Source: Hemibagrus wyckioides (lineage: Eukaryota; Chordata; Actinopteri; Siluriformes; Bagridae). Taken from it: a DNA stretch of 64,000 nt. Below, piece after piece: positions 1 to 11,138 of this stretch. The stretch spans positions 9,886,011 through 9,950,010 of the forward strand of contig NC_080723.1 of assembly GCF_019097595.1 (NCBI RefSeq). The letters run 5' to 3'. Numbering within the stretch: position 1 is the first letter of the stretch; each line of letters starts with the position of its first letter. A program made the position numbers and the translations under genes. The notes beneath the pieces are model-generated. The model did no database searches. It had not been told where the DNA came from and was given only the letters and a program-made list of their open reading frames with translations.

Positions 1-690
1 CCTCCTTTCAGGGTTGCCTCCCAAGCAACGCCCACAGAACATGCAGCATAGATGTTGACCACACATTATTACTCCTTGTACTGATTGGCTAGGTGTTCAT
101 ACTCAGCACTGGTCATTACATGCAGCTTTTCTTTCCACTGTACCTTGCAAAAGTATCATGGACAAGAAATCAGATATTTCCATTCGTGTTGACGTTTGAC
201 TAAAATACTGAGAGGACATTTTTAATACTTTTTGCTTTGCAGATCTTTGCCAGGTTTTCCCTGAGAGAGTCAGAAAATACTGACCACTTTATGGTCACTG
301 ACCATAAAGTATAGATACAGTAGATAGAAGCCCACAGATGCCTTGCTTCCTGTACATGATGCTCACATCTCAGATGTTTCCAGTTATGGCCATTAGGGCA
401 GCACACACACTCACATCCTTGTCATTAGGGTTTCAAATGAAAAGCAGTGATTATAATAATTATTCATTATTTTTTCTAAAACTAATCGTGCAGCGCAACA
501 ACATAAGACCTGGAGAGTTTGAGAGTTACAGTATCAGTATCCAGACTGAGCTGTTTCACCCTAATCGACCACATGGTGGCGCTAGAGTGAATTAAAAAAA
601 AAAAGGTTGTAAATTTTGAACCATGTAATAATACTCAAATGTAAATGAAATATTTGCTGACATTTTTCATTCCGTCAGACTGATTTTCCT
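1..690. other. Non-coding flank, nothing recognised
   Basis: AT-rich sequence without a believable exon. Short open frames here lack splice context and resemble no family I know. It lies downstream of the prc1 3' end, so it is presumably intergenic. Confidence 0.5.
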
Positions 691-1450
691 TAGAACATCT
701 TCAGACAATGAAGACCAAAACAGCTGAACACTCAAGTTATTTAATCAGCCAATCATGTGGCAGCAGAACAACCTATTAAATCATGCATATGCAGGTCAAT
801 GGCTTTAGTTAATTTTCACATTAAACATTAGAATGAAGAAAATTTTTTCTCTGGGATTTTCACCTTGGCATGACTGGTTCGAGATGTCCTGGTTTGAGAG
901 TATCAGAGTTAGATTGAATGGTACGTGCGCATACACAGAAAAACCCCACATATTCTGTGTTCAGAGGATTTGCAGACTGAAACATGGTTGATGAAAGAGA
1001 TGAGAGGAGGATGGCCAGACTGGTTTGAGCTGACAAGAAGTCTGCAGTAATTTAAATAATCACTCTGTACAACCGTGGTAAGCAGAAAAGCATCTCATAC
1101 CACATCAAACTGTAAGGTGGAGGAACTACAACAGAAGTCGACCATATCAGACTCAGCAAAAGTTGACAGTTGAAGACAGGAGGGAGCAAAAATTACAAAA
1201 ACAAAACAAAACTGCCCATTGCTGGCAAGTCTGTGCTCTTGATGGCCTTAGATTACCATTCTTCATTGACAGGAGTGGAACCCAATGTGCCCTTTTGCTC
1301 TCGAAGCCCATCCTTCTTAGCAGCTTGAATCAATCTGGCCATTTTCCTCCATCGTCTTTCATCATCAAGGTGTTTCCCCTCACAGAACTGTGGCTGAAGG
1401 CTTTTTGTTTTTCATACCATTACAATTCAGTTTTGAGACAATCATGGGGG
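690..1450. mobile_element. Degenerate Tc1/mariner remnant, two halves in opposite orientation
   Basis: From about 730 to 1180 the plus strand follows the N-terminal and middle part of a common fish Tc1-like transposase. Around 995-1030 it still reads like the family's R-R-M-A-R-L-V stretch, with many stops and indels. From about 1220 to 1440 the same family appears again in the opposite direction, with the words for 'gccattttcctcc' and 'cacagaactgtggctgaagg' in reverse order. No intact frame remains. The assignment rests on my memory of the repeat family, not on a search. Confidence 0.6.
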
Positions 1451-1490
1451 GAAAAAAATAAATAAATCAAAAGCAGTCTGAATGAAGAAA

Positions 1491-1496
1491 TTTATT
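1491..1496 (-). terminator. prc1: Candidate prc1 polyadenylation signal (AATAAA)
   Basis: An AATAAA hexamer on the minus strand lies about 450 bases beyond the prc1 stop codon. It would give a 3' UTR of roughly 460-470 bases. No other signal is closer in good context, but the cleavage site cannot be proven from sequence alone. Confidence 0.45.
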
Positions 1497-1941
1497 TTAC
1501 AGGATGCCCTTAGTGTTTGCAACTGAACAAACATTTCAAGGAATGAAGGACTAGTGTTAGGTATGGAGTAGAACTAAAGTTAAATACACAGTACAGATGA
1601 TCCTAATGCAACATATAGGTGCTTCCAAATCCATAAGATGTGTACAATCCCAAAAGAATGGTTAAAAATAAGAAAGGAGTTTATTGCAGTTTTTATAAAA
1701 ACTATTGATCATGACTTGATGTCCATGTAAAACCTATTTGCTCGGAGCTAAGACGCAGGTTAAAAAAAAAAGAAGAAAGAGGAAAATGGTTAAAACAGAA
1801 GTCAAAAATATTTACAGGTTCCACATATCTTTTGCAGGTAATTTTACATTCAGCAATCTCTTAAAATGTCTCTTCATATACAGAAACGGTGTGGTTGAGC
1901 AGTCTGGTGGAGTGAGTGCCATGGTTCCAGCACAGCAGCAC

Positions 1942-4900
1942 CTAGCGTGTGATCGTGGAGTTTAGAACTCCAGTCTTACAGCTGGACTTTGAAGCTTGTG
2001 AGAGTTCTCGCTGGAAGATAATCAAAGCAACGTGATTAGAAATTCTGCCAGGTTTCATACAGCACCTGAGTTTAGCATTTTGTTTCTTTAAAGCAACTGA
2101 AATGTTAAAGTATTGAATTTGTACCAAATATGCCTAGCTGAATGGAATGTGTAGGAAAAAAAAAAAAAAAACCTACCACACCAATCTGTTTACTGAAATG
2201 TTTGAGAAATATTCACCATGAGTGACATGAGTTAGTGTCCAATCAAATCCGCAAAGGGCTTGTGTGTGTGTGTGTGTGTAGTTGTAGTTGTTCATTCCAA
2301 TCGAGCAGGAGCCACACCCGATTCCACATGTTTACTTAGCTGATTTTGACTCTCAGTAGACTCAAATGTGGCTTCTACTTGGCTGGAAGAAGAACCTTCA
2401 CTCACACCGGTCCTTTCTAGAGGATTAGATCGACAGAGAGCAAATGTCTCGCCTTGATATAAATCTGTTCATTTCGTCTGTCCATTCCTGAGAGTCAAAG
2501 GTTCACAATTCTGGTCCTGGAGAACACACGGTCCTACAACATGGTTGTATTTACCCTGCTGGGTGTGTACAACAGGGGGGTGAGACTCCAGGGTCAGGGT
2601 TGGGAATGTGTACTGAGAGTGAATGAGCAGTAGAGCAGAGAGGTGAGTGTGGACAGCAGTGAGGTTCATGCCATCAGTCTGGCAGAGCAATCAGCACAAA
2701 GTCCAGTTAAGCAGGAGGAATTAGAGCAGGGAGCATATTCCAACCCTCCCAATGCCGTGTGAGGACACACTGATCATTAGTCAGGTTAAAGGAGGAACAT
2801 AAGGGTGGGTGTTAATACACGTCAGGGTAAAAAAACATACAGACCTGGAGATGGTTGTGGATTCAATGTTGCCAAAATCCCTCTAGAACAGAATGAAGAG
2901 TTAGACATGATGACAACTGGACTGGGATGTACCTGAGCAGGGGTGCTGGACTTGAGCTCTGGATTTTACACACATCAAGTCTGGTGCTCTTACCCATAAT
3001 GAGCACAGGCTCAAACTTCAGTCACATTTAACTTAATAATCTGATGTAGATCATGTCCCCCTTCTAAAATTCTCTGTGTAACTGGACTGAGTGCTTTGGA
3101 AAAAGTAAAATGAAGAAGAAATTACCGCAAACTCTGTGTAGGAGCTGGCGACAGAGTTGATGGAGCAGTTTCTGTATGGACTGGAGGCCATGGTGCGCAG
3201 CGCTCCACTTAGCTGAGAAACGTTTTCCTTGTTCCTCTCCAGGCCGCGGGGTGTCCGAATACGAGTGGGCGTGCGCAAACCCAAACCAATCTGGGATAGA
3301 GTGGGACATATTAGGAGAAGAGAATGTTACAGACTAACAGCAGAAATTACTAGGGGAAAAAACTGGAAAAATTCCTATTAAACTTAAGATAAGAGATAAG
3401 TCTTAATTGTTGTTGTTTTTTTGTTGTCTATAGGCACTGCAGATTAGCTCTTGGCTGATGCTGCACAAGAACAAAGTCATTTTTATAATATTCAGGCAAG
3501 TTATTAAAAAAAAAAAAAAAAATACATATATAGACATAGCACTGACCTCTTTTGACACATTCAAAAACTTTAATTTATCTGTTAAAATGTGAAGTCTATT
3601 TAATTTGAATGAAACATTTTACTGCTCCACTCAGCACACATCAAATTTCAGAAAGCATCTCCGACACGTAGCTTATTAAGCAAGTGGCTTCCAGTCATTT
3701 ATTGCAAAGTAGTGGTAGAGTGGTACTGAGCAAAAAAAACAAGCAAAGCAAAAGACGCAGCAGTGTCAGGGGTGTGGCTCAGTGAGGTGCAGCTCACCCT
3801 GCTGGCAGAGAGAGGCGGTCTCATGGATGGAGACTGGCCGATGGAGCGCAAGGTGGTGTTTGGCGTAGAGCTAATGATGCTGGAGGTAGAATTTAGCTGG
3901 AAGAGAGAATTCAGCCTTATGGAATTGAAAACTCTGGTTTGTTGTGTTGAAATCAGGAAAATTCAGGCATGGACACACTTATGGAGTCGTTACCTTGCGG
4001 GATTTTCCAGGTGTAGGAGCTCCTGCTAGTCTTCTCTTAGTGGGGGTTTTGAGTGCTGTACCGTACAGCATGTCCTCCTCCGTCTGCTTGCTCTTTTTCA
4101 TTTGCTGAAAACAGATGCAGGAAGAATGAAACAGGATGATGACATTTTCCTCATGGTGGAAGCTTAGAAATAGTCAAATGATCATATTTTGATGTGCGAA
4201 GATAAACGTTTCAGTTTCTTTAAACATTGTACAGGTTTTCAAGCTGATGGAGGAACATAGTGCTCATCTCTGCTGCTCAGTCATTCTGGACAATTCTCAA
4301 AAGCCGTTTAACCGTAAACTAGGCTTTCTAGCGCAAGTCATTACACCTGTGCCATTTGGTATACAGAATAATGCATAGTCCTGCCAGGAAACATAAAAAA
4401 CCCCATTGTATAAACATTTTCTTTAGTATGCTTTATAAAACAGTATAAATACAGATTATGAATACAAATATAAAAACAGTTTCCAGTTGATCTGCAGCTC
4501 AAAAAAAAAAAAAAAATCAAAAATTCATTTTCCCTCACATTGCATCCTTAGCCTTCAGTATGAACAGTTTATTCACAGCCTGTAATTACCCTCTCAAGTT
4601 TCTCCTTCTCTTTCTCCATTTGGTGAAGGTTCCACTGCTCCTCCACATACTGCATAAAGTGCTGCCCATTGACCCGGAACTCTGAGCCGTGTTCTTCCTC
4701 CCACTGCTCAATCTGGATTTTCAGACTTTTCTCCAGCTGCAAACATCACGCTTCATTAAAACTCTGCAAGTGTCTACACTTGTAAACCGAACACAGAGGA
4801 ACACTAAATTGTGTGTGAGCATGTGCAGGAGTAAGGAAATGAACCTTGGGCAGACTCTTCTGAAGCTCTGCTCTTTGCTTCTCCTCTCGTAGCAGGTTGC

Positions 4901-7900
4901 CTCCTCTGTTGTGAAAGCGAGATGGATCCCTGGCCTTTTTCTGCAGACAGAAAAACAATGCTAACATCACCTTATGTTACTGACCTATAAATCAGTCGTG
5001 TGTGTGGGATAAACATGCAGTGGAATCAATGCTAGTAGAAAAGTGCCAGGTCCTACCTCCAGTTCCTGGTAGAGAGTCCAGTTATTCTGCCAGCTATTCA
5101 CCCCGTGATAAAGCTCTCTGTGATGCTCATAATGCTGCTTTAGCCTCTGCAATTCTTGCTCATGCACAGTCAAAAGCTCCTCAGTGAAATTATCTTAAAT
5201 AAAAAAAATATATATATCTATATCTATATATCTATTTATCTATATTACACACAAGTAAGGAAATCCTCATTACATTTAAAGTGAATAACACAAGTCACTT
5301 ATACTAGAATAGAATATGGAGATTGGGAGTAAACAGTGGTAGATGTGATGAATTTATACAGCAGAATTATGATACAAGTAGTTAAAGCTGGTATACCGGA
5401 GTTACAGGCAGCAAAGGCTTGTCTCTGGTCCAGGCTGTAAAAGCATTTCTCCCAGAGGATTTGGATTTCTGCTCTGATGGACTCGATGAAATTCTGGATG
5501 TTCTTCATCTTCAGCTCTTCCAGGCGGTCCACCTCAATGTGTAGCTGGAGGAAGACACAGGGGAAAAACAAAGCTTTTGCGTTGGGTATACAGCTGATTA
5601 GAGTGATATGCTGTAGAATATTTATTTTACCAGTTACTCGTACATACAGGTGTTAAAATGTGCAGTTTTTTTGTCATGTAAGCTCATGGATAAAACAGGG
5701 TTGTATATAAAACTCACAGCATCCATGTTCCTCTTTTTGCTAAACTGCATGTGTTCAGACATGAAGTCTCTCTCTTCCTGAGGGATCTGCAGTCTGTTCC
5801 ACAGCTCTGCGATCCGGCCACGGTAGGACACACACACCGCCTCAATCTCTGCTTTCCGATTCTCCAACTGAAATCCAAACATGACATGATTATAACCAGC
5901 TCCAGCTTTTGCGCAGAGGGCAAAAATCACATGCAATGCTCATAACGGAGAGCAGATCCACCTGTTTAGTGTTCCTGAGCATTAATCAAACATCAATAAA
6001 GGGGGGTGTGTGTGCATTTACCTGGCTCAGTAGTACATTCAGGGCGGTGATGTTTTCTGCCGAGAGGCAGAATGCCTCCTCCTCCTCACACACCACATCT
6101 CTCTCAAAGCTAGTGTCGGGCATCTGTTCAAGATCCTCCATAGAGTTGATGATCTGGCGCTTGAGGGACACGAACTCGGCATAGCGGCGCTCCTAAATAA
6201 ACAACCTTTAGTCAATATATTGGTTCGAGAGCCCATAGATCACTGACGTTCTTTTAAAACAATTCAAAAGTGCACTTTTTAGTAACATTAACCATAATAA
6301 TGACTCTGAACATAAAGATGAACAACAAGTAAATATAACTTCTAGGACACGTTAAAACATGCAACACACGCTACCTCACAGCTACACTTATAAGCCAGTT
6401 TATCAGTCAAAGCTACATTTACATGTGCTTTCAGTGTAGAGATACAGATGATCTGCTGCGATGTGTTGTCCTTTAACCTGACTCCACCTCATCCAGGAGG
6501 GAAAATGGACCACTACTGACCAGATATTATTCATTAAACTAGTAGAAGCATGGTAGTGTGTGTGGACTGCATCAAGCACAGTTGAGAAACAATCCACTAA
6601 ACTAATCTATCCAGTCAAGCAGTAAAAATCCGTACCTTCTCCTGGTTGCGGCTGGCGATGTGTTGCTGGTAGTCATGCAGCTGCTGGGCAGAGGGAACAC
6701 GGTCCGGATCGATGGGGTGCAGGTTATCGCACAGGATGTCACACAGCTCGCGGTCCTGCTGAATCAGACTCTTCAGCTCGCTCATGCGTTGGTTCTTCTG
6801 CTTCAGCATCACCTTCAGGCGTGTGCGAATCTCCTTCTCCAGCTGCAGCATGCTTAGGCCATCATCCTCCTGGAAACACGATTAGTGGTAAGCGGCGGAG
6901 AATGAACATGTTGTACTATTAAACACGAGTACGGAGAACATGGATCACTGTTGAAATTACCTCATATGGAGAGAGTTGAAGCTCTTCGCACAAACCGGCG
7001 AGCTCCTTCCGACACGACTCGATGCTGCTCGTCAACCGCTTTCTCAGCCCCTCCTCCTCTGCTATCATCATGTCCAGAAGGTTCTGGAAGATCAAGACAG
7101 ACGTTTGGTCATTGCAGTGATTCATTAATGAAGAATACATTGATAACATCTACTGTATAATGGATTTAGTGAATTAAGTTAATCGTAGTATTAACAATAG
7201 CATTAAGCTCGACCTGGAGCGTACTGTAATGTCATGCCCGCTATATTTGCATGTGCAAGCTTTTAGTCAAATTAAAGTGCGTGTTATTATGGTGAAAGTT
7301 AGCTCACATTACAGCAGTTGTAACACTTGATCGATCTCTTTCCAAACTAATTTGCCAAAACAAAGCAGCTTGTCATTTTTCTTCCAACAACAAAGCTGTC
7401 GGCCCTGAAGACTTTCAGAAAATTGAAAGCTCCAGATTTACACCTGCATGTGAATCTGACACAGAAGACTCTTCTGCAAATGTTAAACACCACAAACACA
7501 GAAATCCTGGGGTTAGAGACACATAATAAATAATAAATAGCCAATTCTTGTGACTGGTCAGGAAGTGGTGACTAATTTTCATAAACAGAAGCGGACACTG
7601 CAGTTTGTTGTCTTTTCTAAAGCAACATGGGGGTGTGTTTAAGAGGGGAAAAAGTCTGCATATAATATTAAAAGCTAAGAAATTAATAATTTCCTTTTTT
7701 TTTTATTTCTTTGCAAAACGAACACGTCTTGTTAAATTACAAAAAGGAAAACTGTCCATCTTACTTTTATTAATTGCAGCTATAAACGATTACAAAGAAT
7801 GTGTTAGTCATGACCAAATGAAAAATAGTCATTGCAGGCAAACTGCCATAGCTATTATAATAAAAAATAATAAATTAATTAATAAATCAATAAAAATTAA

Positions 7901-10702
7901 GAGTCCTCGAAGCTGATGGTTATAGCAACATCAACCAAATGATTTCTCATACATTCACTGCTCTATTGTATTATTTTTTTATGCTCCTTCCTTTCATAAA
8001 GAAAGTGGAAAAAATATTAGAGTGCTTCAGGGAAATGGTAGCTCGGTTTTCAAAAATTTATGGAAATTCAAAAAAGTGATCTCAAAAGTCATTTCCCACA
8101 ATCACACTGCAGTAGCATCCTGACAGCATTCTAGCATTTCTGCAGTAATTACATCCATTTCCACAGATTTTCATAATAACTGAAATTCATGTGGGAACCA
8201 TGGAGACACCCCGGTCCCTCAAATTAGCTGGTAGTTAAACTAATCACCTGTTCACAAAGAGAGAGAAAAAAAAAGCAAAGGATGATAGTATGAAAGTTGT
8301 CAGTCTAGTGCTGACCAACTGGATGACACTGATATTTAGATACGCTTTATTTTTTTCCCAAATTTCCTTTTTGGAACTGATAAAGTCAAGCTGTATGAAA
8401 TTATCGGAGCTGGGATTTGAACCCCGGACCCGGATCACTACCACTGTGTGAGGAAAATTCTCTTGTGTTAGTCTCTGAGTCAAGTAAAATCAGACACTGT
8501 ATACTTAATCAAGCATTTAAAATTAATGTAATCTCAAGAAAACCATTTTGTTCTCTTGAGGTCTCAAGAAAAATGAAAAGAAAAGAAATGGCCTTTCTGG
8601 ACTTGTGTAAAGCTTTCAAGTATTGAGCACGAGTTCAAATCCCTTTAACACTCTGTCTTGGTTGTAATTCAATTCGATTAAAAGCATCAGTCAAATGAGG
8701 GGATCCTGTATTTGCACTTCTCTTATACAGAACTGTAAATGGGGGAGGATGAGACAGCTGTGTATGGGTCATCACCTTGATGTGCATTTTGACCGCCTCA
8801 GTGCGCTGCAGTCTCTGGTCCTCTGGAATGCCGATCTCCTCCCAGATGTCCTTGAGGTGATCCAGGGCTTTATTCAGACAAGCCACCGACTCGGCGGCAT
8901 GCAACTCACTGACAACACACACACACAGAGACACACACACACCAATTAAGCTGTCTATTTTTAAGTTATAACTAGTTTACAGAGTGAGCGCATGAGAGAG
9001 ATAACAGGTTGAGCAGGTCTGCAGCAGTAGCATGGGAGTTCCACTATATAATCAAATGTTTTTGCACTGGACCAACCCAATTCACATTTAGTCCTGTTAT
9101 AATAACCTCCACTCACAGTCTATTCGATTGGGGCTGTAGGGATTAGTAATCATTAAGCTACAAGAGCTTTAGTGAGGTCAGACAATGATGCAAGGGTGAG
9201 GAGGTCTGGGGTGCAGTCGGTGTTCCAGTTCATACCAAAGGACAACCGAGTTCTTCCACTCCAACCTTGACAAGCCATATCTTCCTGGAACTTGCTTTGT
9301 ACACAGGAGAATAGTCATGCTGGTGAAGGTTTGGTAAGGTGTGGGTGTGTCCACCCTCCACCCATCTCCATGTTCACAAAGATCAGCCCTCAGGCTCTTG
9401 TGTTGTCAAAGGAAGGTTGCAACCACAAGAGAGACAACTTGTAGTTTCAGCTCTCTTCGCATTTCCCAAGTTCCTTCACTATTTACAAAGTAATGCCAAA
9501 TCATCGTTGTAACCCTAACATAAAAGTGACCATACTAATGACTGTTAGATGTTAATTACCAACATTACAATTATCACTAATGTCAGTCAGAAACACTATA
9601 TCCCCAAAGGTTTTGGGACAGCCCTCCAAGTGATTGAATTCAGGTGCTGTTTTTCAGGGTTGGACTTGGCCCCTTATTTCCAGTGAACTCTTAATGCTTC
9701 AGCATACCAAGACATTTTGGACAATTTCATGCTTTGTGGGAACAGTTTGGGGAACAGTTCCTGTTCCAACATGACTGCACACCAGTGCACAAATCAAGGT
9801 CCATAAGGTCCTTAGAACATCCCCCACCCCCCCTACTTTGCATATACAAATGTCCCCAAGTGGGAAATAATATCATTCCAGCTTGCAAATGACCATCTAC
9901 AAGACACCACAAACGCACTATAGCGCTCTGTGTGTGTGTGTGTGTGTGTAGATCCATAAAATGATTGGCAACAGGCGCACCCTAACACAAACAAGCATTC
10001 CGGACCGGAAATCAGTTTTCCCAACAGGTTCTCTCAGCCATTTTACGAACTTTTACGGAAGTTCACGAGCCATTGTATTCCTTAAATCATAAATAAAAAA
10101 TGATCAAAAATGGCTACTGATTCTTTAAAGTCACAGCGTGCAAAGACATTCTGTACAATAGTTTTTGCCTGCAACATTGTTGAATAGATTGGAGGATGAA
10201 ACACTTGGTGTAATAGTCAGGTCCACAAGCTTGCAGCTATTTACAAGCTATAGATATCGGTTTAATCATTAAAACCAACAGCCACACGGCAGCGCACAGT
10301 ACAACATAAAGATAGATATGATCAGTTTAAACACTTATTTTATAATTCATACATTTCTAAAAGCAAAACATCATACCATTATTCTGCAGTTTTCCAGCAG
10401 CACTTCAGCTAGAGGACAAGCCATTGTCACATGAATCTAGATCATGATAGCTACCTTAATGAGCCATTTAAGAAAGCCTAACTATCATAAATAGCCAGAT
10501 AATTATCTGTAGTAAAGCTGGAGAGACATTTATTTACTTAATATACTTTAATTTATATATTGTAATACATGGCGATATTAAACGATTTCCATTTAAAATC
10601 GCACGACAGTGTTAACCATACCCAGATACAGCGACAAATATCTAACATTAGATCACAAAAGCACAACCGAATACGAAATGATTCTCGTTACCTCTTCCTC
10701 AT
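1942..10702 (-). CDS. prc1: Protein regulator of cytokinesis 1 (PRC1/Ase1/MAP65 family), 14 coding exons
   Basis: Exons, 5' to 3': 10692-10702, 8776-8908, 6961-7083, 6636-6869, 6022-6192, 5718-5867, 5397-5544, 5057-5193, 4845-4940, 4590-4736, 3994-4104, 3798-3896, 3126-3290, 1942-2010. All introns are GT-AG and the phases join to 597 aa; human isoforms are about 606-620 aa. PRC1 is a homodimer that crosslinks antiparallel microtubules in the anaphase midzone and recruits KIF4A and PLK1. Visible marks are the IPEDQRLQRTE motif (exon 2), a long coiled coil (about residues 30-320), the spectrin-like microtubule-binding segment (about 325-450, with FHNRGGNLLREEK in exon 9), two CDK-type TP sites at T470 and T481, a basic KRR stretch and a KEN box at 541-543. 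The start ATG is in an 11-base exon giving MRK-S, like the human MRRS. Teleosts can have two prc1 copies; I cannot say which this is. Confidence 0.97.
2845..2882 (-). other. prc1: Possible 38-nt prc1 cassette exon
   Basis: Between the last two prc1 exons a 38-base block has a good acceptor (TTCTGTTCTAG) and a fair donor (CCAG/GTCTGT). In frame it begins R-D-F-G-N-I-E-S. This is the place where human PRC1 has a skippable 14-residue exon beginning K-D-P. Because 38 is not a multiple of three, inclusion would move the last exon into another frame and end the protein sixteen codons later at TAA. Skipping gives the conserved tail ending GVLNSTITR. It could be a real alternative exon, a decaying one, or chance. 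Confidence 0.35.
8240..8470 (-). repeat. Possible tRNA-derived SINE fragment
   Basis: The minus strand has a good RNA polymerase III B-box (GGTTCAAATCC, about 8413-8423) inside a T-arm-like hairpin, with TGGTAGTGATCC upstream like a degraded A-box/D-arm. There is no complete cloverleaf, so I do not call a tRNA. It lies in intron 2 of prc1. Confidence 0.3.
9115..9400 (-). mobile_element. Tc1-like transposon fragment (reverse orientation)
   Basis: The words 'gaggtcagacaatgatg', 'gttccagttcataccaaagg' and 'gagttcttccactccaacc' match, degenerately, the 3' half of the transposase in the Tc1 copy at 13715-14954, read on the minus strand. There is no open frame and no terminal repeat on this piece. 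It lies in intron 1 of prc1. Confidence 0.55.
9594..9840 (+). mobile_element. Tc1-like transposon, internally deleted
   Basis: The piece begins with a terminal-repeat-like CACTATATCCCCAAAGGTTT. It jumps directly to the part of the transposase equivalent to GLGPLI...QHDCAP in the copy at 13715-14954, now on the plus strand and with stops. Most of the interior is missing. Together with 9115-9400 it forms two opposed fragments inside prc1 intron 1. Confidence 0.6.
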
Positions 10703-10840
10703 CGTGAAGCCTGAGCAGAATTTCTTTCACCATAAACAAAGCAAATTAAAACGAAATCCCAATTTAGTTTAGCTAAGCTCTGCTATATACGGTCTTCTAT
10801 ATAAACTCCGGCTCTAGTGTCTAAAGCCGTTCCCTGAACT
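10703..10840 (-). promoter_or_regulatory. prc1: prc1 5' UTR and transcription start region
   Basis: This is the sequence immediately upstream of the prc1 start codon on the minus strand. With CCAAT and CHR elements just beyond it, transcription should begin here, giving a 5' UTR of roughly 50-130 bases. No TATA box is seen at the expected place. The start site itself is inferred. Confidence 0.45.
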
Positions 10841-10841
10841 A

Positions 10842-10919
10842 TTCAAATCCGGCATCTTTGAAGCTGATTGGCTGAAACGGAGAATACGTCACGAAACTGA
10901 ATCCCAGCGATCTGATTGG
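10842..10919 (-). promoter_or_regulatory. prc1: CCAAT boxes plus CHR-type element upstream of prc1
   Basis: On the minus strand there are two CCAAT boxes in AGCCAATCAG context (10915-10919 and 10867-10871), 48 bases apart. They are followed about 20 bases nearer the gene by TTTGAA (10842-10847); a second TTTGAA in the other orientation is at 10857-10862. NF-Y sites next to a cell-cycle homology region (TTTGAA) are the standard layout of promoters repressed by DREAM and activated by MYBL2-MuvB/FOXM1 in G2/M, and mammalian PRC1 is such a gene. The assignment is by motif and position. Confidence 0.6.
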
Positions 10920-11138
10920 CTGAAGGAGGAGCCGCACATTAATCCAGAGTTCAGGAGATGACTGGAGTGATTAATCAGGAGCACTTTAATGTACTTTAAT
11001 CAAAGTGTTACAAGTTTAAATTTAATCAACGTAAATATAACATACATTATGTTATAAGTTTAAATATTCCGGGTTTGCATTTGTTTATAGTATATATAGT
11101 ACTTTCGGCTTTGAATATAGTATAGTACTTTTTGGCTT

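Noticed and set aside
8400..8450. tRNA gene at the B-box-like GGTTCAAATCC
   Set aside because: No complete acceptor stem, anticodon arm or cloverleaf; more likely a SINE remnant. The same applies to the B-boxes at 24.0, 38.87 and 58.32 kb.
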